A DNA stretch of 64,000 bases from Oscarella lobularis (lineage: Eukaryota; Porifera; Homoscleromorpha; Homosclerophorida; Oscarellidae): assembly GCF_947507565.1 (NCBI RefSeq), contig NC_089188.1:1736001-1800000 (forward strand), in the 5' to 3' direction. Both the position numbers and the translations under genes were made by a program. The stretch's first letter is position 1. Each line of letters opens with the position of its first letter. Shown here one piece after another: positions 1-18,505 of the stretch. The notes under the pieces were generated by a model. That model was not told where the DNA came from. It did not search any database and saw only the letters and a program-made list of their open reading frames with translations.

Positions 1-82
1 TAGATAAGATTGAATGCATTAGCCACCTGCAAGGCAACGATATAAGAGACTGGGCAGAGTCAATCCGACATATACGTATACG

Positions 83-2339
83 ATGTCCACCAGTCGCAAG
101 GAAAGCAGCGAACAAGACTCGGAAGAGGAACAAGACTCGGAAGAGGAGAGCTGCGACGTTCTCCGAAAAGCCGAGATAAAACGACAAGCTGAGATAGAAC
201 GACAAGCCGAGAAAGAACGACAAGCCGAGAAAAAACGACAAGCCGAGAAACAAGGGCAAGCCGAGAAACAAGGGCAAGCCGAGGAGAAACAAGGGCAAGC
301 CGAAAGAGAACGCGGGAGCGCCCTTAAGGTCCTTTGCCGAATTTCCCTTTAGCAAATCTATAATCAGTATTGGCTACTTCAATTAGGCTCGTCTTACAAG
401 AGTGTTCATTCCAACGCCAGAAGAGGATGCTGAAATTGATTGCAAGTCTCCTTCGACATTCCGGATCATTTTGGAGCGAGACTACGATGGCTTCAGCAAC
501 AGGAAAACAGCTGCAATCATGAACGCCCTTATAGTAACCCAAACGCTTGACGATATTCTTACTGAAATGTAATTGAAGGAAGTTGGGATTGAGAACTACG
601 GCTTGGTCACAAATCCAGCTGAAAATAAACTCGAATTCTTCATTCCTCTTTCTAAAATTCGAGATCTTAGAAATCCAGAAACACAGAAAGACAACCTATC
701 ACGGCCTAAATTTAGAGGACGCGTTTTTGCTCGTCTCGAAAGGGTTCTAAGTGGAGTAGCAGACTTTGCCGATATAAGTAGGTTCTACCATAGACACAAC
801 TATTTAAATTATAAATTGCGACGAACGTTTTAGTCCCTGCGTTTCCCAGAAAAGGCGAAGACGTATTTGAGATTGCACCAAAAGAGTGCGGGAGAAAAAT
901 CAAGGGAAAGGAAAAAGACGATGGCTATGCATGCTGGAAGCCAGATTATCTAAAACGCACGAGAGAATTTAAGAAATCAATGGACGAGTAAGTAATCAAT
1001 CACCTGCCAACTTAGGTAAACTGCAAAAATTTTAAATTTAGTAACACGTTACTATCGCCTATTCAAACACAACCGACAAGGTGAGAAAACAATAAAATAA
1101 ACATAAGGTAATTACCGGTAACTGTTTGAGTTAGTGACGGGAATACAAATGAAAGTGGAAGTGAAGTGAAGCTAAAAATAGACGAGTAAAAATCGCAAAT
1201 AAAAACAAGCTAAATGTAATACTGTTTGAAGTCTGTACAAAGACGAGGACAAAAAAACCTGGTAAAGTTCTTTGATCAAGCCAAAAACTTGTGTTCTATT
1301 TCATTGCTAAAGGAAAAAGATGTTCGAACAACATGAAGAGAACTACAAAGACTGTGCTTGCCAACAGCATTGTGACGCATTTGAAGTGTTAAAAGGGAAC
1401 CAAATAACCGCTGAAAGAATTCCCAAGTTCTTAGAATTGTCAAAACACGTTTTTAGTAAGCGCCATTCCCTTACCCACGTTGTACATAATACACAAGCGT
1501 CTCTAGAAAAGTCAAAATTTGAACTTAAGCCTGTCAAGGGGCTTATATCTTCAAAAGAATATTTTGCTGCAATGGCATTCAGGTGTCTTCCCATTGTACC
1601 ATATATCAGGCCGGAGAAATGTGCAGAGTATTCGCCCGAACCGTGAGTTATTTGCACTCACACTCACCGCATATCATCTATCATTCTTTGTAGTGACTTC
1701 TGCTATGCTGTCCTTGGCCACGTCCCTCTTCTCTGCATTCCAGAATATGCGGACCTATTGCAAGTGCGCTCCTAGTACTTACTTGGCGCATCTGCACTCG
1801 CTCTTGTTCAGTATCTAGGACAGGTCTCCCTAGGAGCAAATACATCGCAGTTGAAGTCCTTGGCCTGCGTAAGTCATACACGTACGTGTAGACAGTAGAC
1901 ATGGACAGTCCTTCTTAGTTGTACTGGAGCTCTATTGAATTCGGAGCGATTACAATAAGCAAAGAAAAGTACGTGGCGATTGGCTCAGCCCTTCTATCCT
2001 GTCTCGAAATGAAAAATATGGAGTTAAAGGAACACACAACTCTGTGCGAAGATACCGCTTTTGAACTAAACGAGTTTCTTGATACAAGAAGAAATGTCGT
2101 AGTTTGCTTTGACTCCTTTAAAAATGCACTTGGCGATATAAGGTGATCCTAAATTACATAACATGAAGTGCAGAATATAAAGATATACCAACAGAAAATA
2201 CGCCAAAATCATTGAGGACAGAAAAGTGAAGTCTCTGGGCAAGCGAAGAGTCAAGTGCAGTCCAAACACAGCTGAAAGCCTACAAGATAGGGAGATAGAA
2301 GAGATAAAAGCTGAACTTGTCAAAGACCCAGACTCATAA
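83..2339 (+). pseudogene. Divergent aromatic amino acid hydroxylase paralogue, probably catalytically dead (copy A)
   Basis: Spliced exons follow the order of the phenylalanine/tryptophan hydroxylase family. There is an ACT-like part (387-740), then PAFPRKGEDVFEI at about 830, which matches the family [12 protein letters not shown]. A C-terminal half of the catalytic domain runs from 1320 to 2150, and the 3' exon ends at TAA 2337-2339. The family motif DxCHELLGHVPLL reads DFCYAVLGHVPLL here (exon from 1690). The first iron-binding His (His285 in human PAH) is therefore Tyr and the next Glu is Ala. The second His and the third ligand, in SIEFG at about 1935, are kept. An in-frame TAA at 570-572 interrupts the ACT region between LTEM and LKEVGIENYG. 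The first open stretch (83-350) is a low-complexity QAEK/QAEI repeat and may or may not be exon 1. Several splice sites are weak. It could be a decaying pseudogene or a non-catalytic paralogue. Family assignment is solid; gene status is not. Confidence 0.6.
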
Positions 2340-2796
2340 GTATACATGTCTATTTGCTTATGACTTGCTAAGCAGAGAGACCAAAGAGCTGCGTCGTTCC
2401 TGTATGTCCATTGAATTAAATGTTGTGTGGGTATGTCTGTAATGGAATGCGTGTGTAATGCTACATTCAAATCCAATGCGTCACGCATGCAATTAGCTAC
2501 GTATATGCGCATAAACACCCAGAATCCGCCCGGTTTATCTAAAGGTCATCAGCTAGGGTTCCCAGCCGCTGCAGGGGGTACAAACACGCTAAAGGAAAAG
2601 GGTCAACAAACGGAGAATGCACCAGGGAACGGGTACCAAGACGATTTGTTGTTGATAAAGATATGTTCCCAACGTTTTTGCACACATTGCACCAAGCACT
2701 GCAGCAAGAGGTGCAGCAGAAGATTTGAGCTATGGACGCGGGAGAGGAGGTTTGACGCGTCTGCGTTAGCTTGCATGCAGTTTTCTACCGTCTAGC

Positions 2797-4619
2797 GTGA
2801 TTAAGGAAGCTCGAAGTGCTTACGTCAAGAGCACCAGCGAACTTGACGTAGAACTATCCAAGCCGGTCTTTTTTGTGAATTCACAAGGGGACGTTGAAAA
2901 GATTCACGCCATACTTAGGGTACTTACATAATGAATGCTGCCGGTTGCCGTCAAAATAGATTCTGCAGGATTTGCGAATCGCTGACAGCGACGTGAAAAC
3001 TGAGCCAGCTTCCGCCTCAATTTTCAAGCTGACGTTTAAGGCTACTGCGCTTAGAGGCGACAAGTTAAAGAGGTTCGAAGATGCTTTGAAGAAGGGCAAA
3101 TGCGAGTGTATCTCTGATGGAATTGGTATGCTGTAAGAGAAAACGGTTTTAGAAATTGCATTACTCTGTATCGTAGTACCATGGTTTCCTCGTAAGATCG
3201 CTGAGCTAGACATCACTGCCAGCAGAGTACTATCTGCTGGGGCCGAGCTGGAATCCGACCACCCTGTAAGACAAGTTTACCCCTACTCCAAACAGTAAAC
3301 ACCTACTTTTATATCAAGGGTTTTAAAGATCCAAACTATCGCAAGCGACGCCGCGAATTTGCTGAAAAGGCCAACAGTTATAAACAGTATGAAACTATGT
3401 ATAAAGGTACGAGTATATATGCCCAATGTACTGAAACCCTTCAGCGGGGAACCTATTCCTAAAATGGCTTACAACGAGGTTGAGCGCGGCGTCTGGTACG
3501 TCGACAGTTATCGAGAGTCGCTCAGATCAAACACTAATTCCTATGCACAATAAGGTCCACAGTCTTCAACAAACTCTCTCAACTATATCCAACACATGCT
3601 TGCCGCGAGCATAACGACGCATTTAAAAGAATGATAGAAAGATGCGACTACAAGAACGACGATCTACCTCAACTGGAGACCATTTCACAATACCTCCGCT
3701 GTATGCTTTATAAAGTTAACACCGATTTACCGCATGTCAGATTTACTGTATTTCTGTCTATAGCAACAACAGGAGTCAGGCTCCGTCCCGTTGCCGGACT
3801 CCTGTCTTCGAGAGACTTTCTCGCCGGGCTTGCATTCAAAGTATTTCACTCTACTCAGTATATACGTCATCATGCTAATCCCGAATATACTCCGGAACCG
3901 TAAGCTACCCTTACGTACGCCTACACAATTTAGATACAATAATGTATCAGAGACGTTTGCCACGAATTGTTGGGCCACGCTCCCCTGTTTGCCAACCAAG
4001 ACTTTGCAGATTTTTCTCAGGTCAAATTAAATTCATTGTACTCGTATTTAATTTGCACAATCGCAAATTCAATAGGAAATAGGTTTGGCGTCCCTTGGGG
4101 CATCAGAGACGTTTATCGAAAAACTCGCAACCGTAAAAACGTATGCTATGCTATCACTACATAAGTGACCATCGTTTTTACAGCTCTACTGGTTTACAAT
4201 TGAATTTGGATTGTGCAAGCAAGACGGCAATTACAAAGCCTACGGTGCAGGCCTTCTGTCCTCTTTTGGAGAGCTTAAAGTAAGCCAAAATTACGAGCTG
4301 TTGTGTGTTTGCATCAAGGTCATTCCCTACTGATAGTATTCAATTGAAGATGCTGGACCACCAGATAGGAAGGGATTTGATTGTGAAGAGGCTTCCACAA
4401 CTTGGTACCCCATAACCAGGTACCAACCGATTTACTTTGTCACAGAAAGCTTTAAAGATGCTATTCAAAAAATGAGGAAAGTATCATAATTGAACAAACA
4501 GATAATAATAAGTAGAATAAATAAATGGTGTATACAGAAAGTACGCTAAAACGTCAGGAAGAGCGTTTACCATCAAATACAACAAAGAAGCGGAGTCGGT
4601 TGAAGCCGTTAAAATATAG
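2797..4619 (+). CDS. PAH: Aromatic amino acid hydroxylase, phenylalanine hydroxylase-like (copy B)
   Basis: This is a pterin- and iron-dependent aromatic amino acid hydroxylase. An ACT-like region spans about 2800-3135. The catalytic domain follows in exons reading [12 protein letters not shown] (about 3177), [15 protein letters not shown] (3320), [27 protein letters not shown] and [19 protein letters not shown] (about 3780). Next comes [13 protein letters not shown] (from about 3953), which carries both iron His residues. [21 protein letters not shown] (4190, the Glu ligand) and [13 protein letters not shown] complete the core, and the last exon ends at TAG 4619. Intron donors are mostly GTAAG/GTAAA and introns are short. 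The sequence is closer to phenylalanine than tyrosine hydroxylase, but substrate choice cannot be fixed by eye. The 5' end is not resolved: the frame is open back to about 2772 and no convincing start codon was found. It lies directly downstream of copy A on the same strand, which suggests an old tandem duplication. Confidence 0.85.
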
Positions 4620-5341
4620 GAACTAAGTGAAATGTTCTCTGACCTTTGCTGGCTGCTAAATGTGCGTAGAACACCAAGCTGTTGTGCTCTGCTTGAGTCT
4701 GTATTGTTTCGTTAAAATTCAGTGACTACTGTACGTCAGACCTTCAGGATATAGCACTATGACTATGATCACTATCACCATGTCAGACTCCCCAAAATGC
4801 TCTATGTGTGCCTAACCATATCTAATTGTTTTTTTGGGGGCAAATGCACGATTGGAAATGCTCGGTGTGCAAAGGACGTTACACCAGGTTGGGTAACATA
4901 ACAAAAAGCACTCTTACCTAGGTTTCTTCATGGTCTTCCAGCGAGTATCGCATCATAGAACTAAATGCAAATTCTACGCACTGAGAAGTGTGCAAAGCCT
5001 TGCGAAACAAACCCTGAGTGCGTCGAACGCGTGTTTTTCCTAGAGTTACAAAGCCCGGTAATGCAGACAGCGCCCCGTACGTACGTTCTGTTTCAAGAAA
5101 TGCGCGGTTAATGTAGTGCTTCCTCAGGCTTACACCAGAGATACCTTCGGGCCTCCCTCGCCTAAGTAGACGCCAACGCAAAAACGCACGTGACGAAACA
5201 GATTGAACAGACCTAAGGCGTTCTTCAACCAGAAAGAAGCTGACTGAGACGTGAAGAAGAATCAGTAAGCACCGGAATTTATTCGATAAGACAGAATTTT
5301 TGGCGCACGACAGTATCTCTGTCGTCAAAAACTATCCCCCT
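4620..5341. other. Intergenic, convergent 3' ends
   Basis: This stretch lies between the stop of the hydroxylase (+) and the stop of the FKBP-CRTAP gene (-), so it should hold two 3' UTRs. A 136-codon open frame on the minus strand (4918-5328) has no recognisable domain and no splice link to the upstream gene, so it is not called. No RNA gene or repeat was seen. Confidence 0.5.
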
Positions 5342-7153
5342 TCAAAAAGCGATACTATCTGTTTTGTTTTCTGGGTCCTTTACCTGCTCATTGCCTTTTG
5401 ATTCCTCGCGAGTCGACTCGCCTATTGAGTCTCCTGCTTGCTTGACCATAGCGTCGCCTTTTTCTTCGTCACTTCCCAAGTCGCCTTTCTTCCTTTGAGA
5501 CGAATCCGGCGGCGTAGAGATCAAAAACTCTTGAGGAAGCCTGATCTTCTGAAAGACGAGGCGCAATTTCACCAATTCGCTCTCAAACTGCAACGCGTCG
5601 TCTCGAGGGGTCAGATCAGCACCGGGCTGCTTTTCATAAAAAATAACATTCGACTTTGCTGTGTCATCATCCGGATGCAAATGCAGATACGTTGCAGCAC
5701 ACTGAGTCGCATTCTTGATATCATCCACTACAAGAAATAGTTTACTTATCTAGGCATCGTCAATACCCTCCCTCACTCATTCTTACACTTGTAGTAGGCA
5801 AATTGAAGGTAGTTATAGTGAGAACCAATGAAGCGTTTTTCTTTTGCACCAGATTCTTCCTCGTAATCAGTCAGCGTAAGAAAGCAATTCAACTGACACG
5901 TTACGTACCCGCCAACATATCTCGTAGTGGCACCGAGAACGTCATCTCCGATTTCATTGTCCAGATCTTGGTCAAAAAAGTCTGTGAAGTTTTCAAGACA
6001 TCCAAGACGACAGTCATCGAATGCCACATAAAATTTCTCCAAGGCTTCTTCTAGCTTGTCGATGGCCTCAGACCACTTCTGCTTTCCATAGTCCCGACGT
6101 GCTTGGGTGTATAACTGCTTGTGCTCCATGTGCCATTCCCTCGGCTTGTATATCACATTGCCTTTGGGCATGAGACTGTGATAATATTTCACGTTTCGAG
6201 TGGCAAGATCTTCTTTCTTGTTGAACTCGAAATACGCTTGGGACGCCTCTCGCGCTTCGTCCATTCTATTCATTTTGTGATAGGCAAACTGGAGATAATT
6301 GTAGACGATGCGTCTCTCCCAGTCGGCAGCGACGACTGCATCAAATCTCTTGTGTCGACCGAATAGGGACTGGTGACATTTCTTCACACAGTCGATCCTT
6401 TCGACGAGCAAGGAAATCTCCTCCAGAAACGCGTCCCGGAACTCCCCGCCACCCCCACTAGAAAAATGCGACATGTCTGCTACAGTGCACGTGCGCCTAT
6501 AGCAATCTTTCAAGAAAGCGTCCTCGGCCCTTTTCGCCTTCAAGGCAGCCTCGAAGAGCACAATGCTCTCCTCGTAGTGTTCACCGAAGTAGGCGTTCAC
6601 TGCAGCCATGTACAGATCGTCGAACGTCTCAGACGGCGACAAGGCGTGTCCGTTCTACAAAAAACGGACGTTCTCACCTCGTAAACGAAGTTCCCCGGGG
6701 ATCTCACTCTCTCGATCGTTAGCATATCGACGTAGAAGACGAGCGTCGAATTGGGAGGAATTTTCTCACCGGCGCCACTCTCGCCGTACGCCATATCGGG
6801 CGGAATGGTGATCTTTCGACGCTCGCCGACGCACACGCCGACGAGACCGCGATCCATGCCGAGTATGACCATGCGTCGACCGAGCGTGAATCGATACGGC
6901 TTCCCATAGTTGAAACTGCAGAGATGGCGTTTTTGGTGTTTTTTCTCGCTCTATCTCTCTCTCTCGCTACGCCGCACCTGCAGTCGAATTCGGTTCCGTC
7001 CAGCAGGCGTCCGACGTAGTGATACGAAAGGTAGTCGCCCTCTCTAGACACCTGACTGCACGTGCTCGGCTTGTACAGGACTTCGACCTTGAGCTCGTCA
7101 TCTCGTCCCATCGCCAATCCCAGGCCGAGGAGAAGAAAGAAAAGAACACGCAT
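5342..7153 (-). CDS. Secreted FKBP prolyl isomerase fused to a CRTAP/leprecan-type TPR domain
   Basis: Four exons (6978-7153, 6708-6915, 5787-6654, 5342-5727) join in phase to 546 codons. The start MRVLFFLLLGLGLAMG is a signal peptide. Residues about 25-128 form an FKBP domain: EVLYKPSTCS, GDYLSYHYVGRLLDGTEFD, YGKPYRFTLG, VILGMDRGLVGVCVGERRK, IPPDMAYGESGAG and IPPNSTLVFYVDML. It has the VIxGMDxGLLG wording of ER FKBPs such as FKBP9/10 rather than the Trp of FKBP12. The rest is a CRTAP/P3H4-like TPR region: paired YNYLQFAYHKMNRMDEA and YNYLQFAYYK, cysteine-rich segments (DCYRRTC, DCRLGCLEN, CQLNC), VGGY, then DDIKNATQCAATYLHLHPDD. The end is acidic, finishing DSIAF with no KDEL. No 2-oxoglutarate oxygenase domain follows, so it is CRTAP-like, not a P3H enzyme. 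The joining intron is 53 nt (6655-6707), and an inner donor would also keep frame. The TPR part has no ATG or signal peptide of its own at its 5' edge. Expected role is ER collagen folding. Confidence 0.8.
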
Positions 7154-7435
7154 TCTTTTCCTTTGTTCTTCTCTCCAGTGGCCCGGCTGACTCTCCACAC
7201 GTGCGTGTGGGTATCATTTCCGCGATAATTGTTTGCAGGCACTTACCTCTGGTGCGTCGTAGACTAATTCGATAAGGAAAGTGTCATAATGGATTGAATC
7301 GATTAGGAAGAATAGCTCGCCGATTGGTTGCGAGAGCATTAGCCCTAATTACGCGAACTCGACGAAATCGATATCATTGGACTATAAGCGTTTACCCTCA
7401 GTGCAGTTGTCGTTTCGTTCGCCTCTTTAGATCGT
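7154..7435. promoter_or_regulatory. Head-to-head intergenic interval, likely bidirectional promoter
   Basis: 282 bases separate the start codon of the FKBP-CRTAP gene (-) from that of the homeobox gene (+). No clear TATA box was seen. The only support is the geometry. Confidence 0.3.
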
Positions 7436-9059
7436 ATGGCAAGCGCCGAGCAGCCCGCCAGCGACGGCCTTTCGACGAACGCGGACGACGCGCCGCCGCC
7501 GCGATCAAATATCGACGATACGACGTCTGCTGCGAAATCGAACGAATGCGACGTGCAGCGCGCGAACGACGAACCAGCGCGAGTGGTTGGAGGCGAACTC
7601 GATCGCGTCGCTCTGGCCGGAGGTAAGAGGATCCTGTCGCGCGCGCGTCGTCGCGAACGACGACGACGTAGACGTACTTCGCTCTACGAGTCTTCAATCA
7701 ACGACCTTGACTCGCGCCGGCTGCACGTGAACGAAATAGGCAAAATTAGTATAGCGTTCGACTTTCGGACGGTTCCCACTTGGGGCCAAGTAGTTGGCTA
7801 ACACGCGCTGGTCCTAATCAACGTTGTGTCGTCATTAGCAGCACTTATTAGGTGCCATAGTAGCATGAGTCGTTCGCGTTTGTTCGCTCTCGTTTTGATC
7901 TCTCGTTTTATCGAGACGTGTACGGATCCACAGGAAGACCGGCGGCGCCTTCGACTAACGGTCTCGCGTCTCGGGCTTCGTGGAACGGGGGATCCGACAG
8001 CTCTTCGCGTTTAATTTGATTACCCCCGTACATTGCTTCCGTCGATGAGGGATAATTAATCGAATTGGCGACGCTGCAGCCGGATTCCTTTTCTGCTCTA
8101 ACCGAATTAGCGCAACTATAAAAAATGGATTTTTTTCGTACAGGTATGATGATGTACGGTCACGGTGGAGATCCAGAAGCGAAAGGGCAGCTGGTGCCTC
8201 GCAAGCAGAGGCGCTATCGCACTACCTTTACTCCCACTCAACTCCAATCTCTCGAAGACGCATTCTCAAAAACCCACTATCCCGACGTTTTTACGCGCGA
8301 AGAATTAGCGACACGAATAGGACTGACCGAAGCGCGAGTGCAGGTCGGGGGGGGAACTGAATATTTTGGTGAAAGACTAATAATAGACGATGTGATGTCA
8401 CTCTAGGTATGGTTCCAAAACCGCAGAGCCAAATGGAGAAAACGAGAGCGCGCAAGCCAGGTGAATGGTTCTATGCCTCCGGCTCAAGCTGGCGGCGGCA
8501 TGAGTCCCGCTGCGCCTGCGGCTCATCCGCCGCCACCGCCTCCTGTGGTCGTCGCTGTCACGAACGCGACTGCGCCAGTTGCTCCGCCGCCTTTCGTCCA
8601 ATCGCCCGCCAAAACGGAACAGCAGCAACAACAGCTCGTCATGCCGAGAGCCGCCGAGATGCCCGTGGTGACCCAATGGGCGGCGGCGGCGGCGGCAGCG
8701 GCTAATGCCGCCCATACGCCCGGCATTTCCGTCATGCCAATGTCGCATCCCCAGTGTATGATCATGGGAGCACCTCCGGGGGGTATGACGTCACCGTACA
8801 TGCCCTACATCCTCTCAGGGTATTCGTCTGTACGTGGTCCAACGGGAATTCCGCCTAATCAGCCAGGTGGGTAGCGAGTGCGGTGCAGGACTGGGGCTAG
8901 TGGTGCATTTTTCCCTAACACGCAGGTGTACCGTCGTATCCAATGATACCTCTTCATATGCCGACAGGTGATCATGCTCTTTATCAACCTTCTGGTCAAG
9001 ATAGCCGACGTAGCAAAGAACAGGCCGCTGAAACCGCTTCTCGTCCGACAGAGCCCTAA
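7436..9059 (+). CDS. PRD-like (Q50) homeodomain transcription factor, ARX-like homeodomain
   Basis: Four exons (7436-7622, 8144-8343, 8407-8866, 8926-9059) join in phase to 327 codons. The homeodomain lies at about residues 84-143: [40 protein letters not shown], then [19 protein letters not shown]. An intron falls between RVQ and VWF (positions 46/47), the characteristic site in PRD-class genes. Residue 50 is Gln, as in the ARX, ALX, RAX and OTP groups, and the wording is closest to ARX. There is no paired domain. The C-terminal part is rich in Pro, Ala, Gln and Met and ends at SRPTEP; no OAR motif is visible. The N-terminal 62 residues are hydrophilic and unrecognised. The start was chosen because exon 1 and exon 2 join in phase at a GTAAGA donor and a CAG acceptor. 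A nuclear DNA-binding regulator is expected. Confidence 0.85.
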
Positions 9060-9332
9060 AAATTCACATATCAAATTGTACTTGCTGAGATCTAGATCTA
9101 TTTTGTATCGTTGCTTCGATTGTGTGCATGCATATAGTCTATAGACACAGACATAAGAATGATATTTGGTTGTTGCCTTACTGAGAGAGACAGAGAGATG
9201 AGCTAGCTTCTAAACTTGCTCTTTCATTTTCTTCATAGCTCAAGAGACAACACGGTTTTGTTGCTAGACATAAATTTACCTTGACTTTTGGAATGCTTCT
9301 AAATGTGCGTGCAAGCTCGGGAATAGACATTC

Positions 9333-17506
<8,174 letters not shown>

Positions 17507-17666
17507 GCTTTCCCGCTGGAATACGGGACTAAGAAGTGGAGAAGGAGGGAACGGTTCCTGGATGAAATTAATTTCTGGAAGTTTACCATGCTTGAGCATC
17601 TAACACTACTTCAGTCGATACCAACGTACAGAAAATTCAAATAGTTTAGCAGAACGGTCAAAAAAA

Positions 17667-18362
17667 TCAATACTTCGCTTTCTTAGAATTTCGCTTATTA
17701 GCAGTTTTCGTAGAATTTTTCTTCTCCTTGGCGATTCGCCCCTTGGAAACGTGAGAAAGATTCCCCGACGACGCCGCCGCGCCTCCCTTGCGCGCGAGCC
17801 CGGCACTCAACTGCGCCACAATACCCGGCATAGCCTCCTGATCTTCGGCCAATTCGTTGACGACCTCCTGTCGCCGCCGTTCGACGTCCTTTTGAACGTC
17901 GTGCGACGGCGAATTCGTCTTCGGTAGAACGGCGTAGGACGCGAGCGGCACGTCGCCGATCGTTTCGGCGAGGAGAAGCGCGAGAACGCCTCGTCCGCCG
18001 TTATTAGGCGTCGTCGACGACGTCGACGCGTAGCTCGCGTTCACGACGTCGCAAACGGCGCGGTAACAGTCGACGAGCAAGCGCGCGTGCTCGTCGGCGA
18101 CGAGATGGCGTCGATCCTTGCAGCGTTTGCACGTGATCTTCAGTATGGGCTCCTTGCCGCCGTTCTCGCACTCGCGGCAGTACACGTGACGGCACGACGG
18201 CGCGATGACCGGTTCGCGCGCTAGAAGGCCGCACGCGCAGCAGCTCAGACTGCGACGGAGGTAGGGGAGTAGGAGGGCGATGTCCGACCACGATGACGCG
18301 TCGGACGGGTTTGCGAGTAGGATGGCTCGACACACGGCCGTGTAAAGAGACGTCGCGTTCAT
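17667..18362 (-). CDS. MSL2: MSL2-like RING finger E3 ubiquitin ligase, short form
   Basis: Single-exon reading frame of 231 residues starting MNATSLYTAVCRAIL, which matches the MSL2 N-terminus (NATxLYxxxxRxxL). It continues LLPYLRRSLSCCACGLL and REPVIAPSCRHVYCRECENG, then CKRCKDRRHL. The RING cysteines and histidine are therefore in place (C-x2-C, C-x-H-x2-C-x2-C, C-x2-C) at about residues 36-85. LVDCYRAVCDVV resembles the MSL2 helix that follows the RING. The family (human about 577 residues) also carries a CXC DNA-binding domain. None is visible here, and the protein ends in a Lys-rich tail (KEKKNSTKTANKRNSKKAKY). MSL2 works with MSL1 and MOF on chromatin in other animals; for this protein that is inference. 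It lies between POLA1 and the next minus-strand gene, about 160 bases from POLA1's start. A further 3' exon was looked for and not seen. Confidence 0.75.
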   Translation of the reverse strand: MNATSLYTAVCRAILLANPSDASSWSDIALLLPYLRRSLSCCACGLLAREPVIAPSCRHVYCRECENGGKEPILKITCKRCKDRRHLVADEHARLLVDCYRAVCDVVNASYASTSSTTPNNGGRGVLALLLAETIGDVPLASYAVLPKTNSPSHDVQKDVERRRQEVVNELAEDQEAMPGIVAQLSAGLARKGGAAASSGNLSHVSKGRIAKEKKNSTKTANKRNSKKAKY

Positions 18363-18505
18363 CGTCGTTTGTCGGCTAGCCGCGCATGCCTGCCCACCTA
18401 CTACGTAGGCCTACACGTGATTGACTTGATCAATACGCAGTGGACATTTATTGAGACGAAACATGAGATCACATTTTTGACGAACTGACAGAAAAAAGTC
18501 TGAGT

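Noticed and set aside
4918-5328. 136-codon minus-strand open frame as a P3H oxygenase domain of the CRTAP gene
   Set aside because: There is no HxD...H iron motif, and the CRTAP-type gene already ends in frame at 5342.
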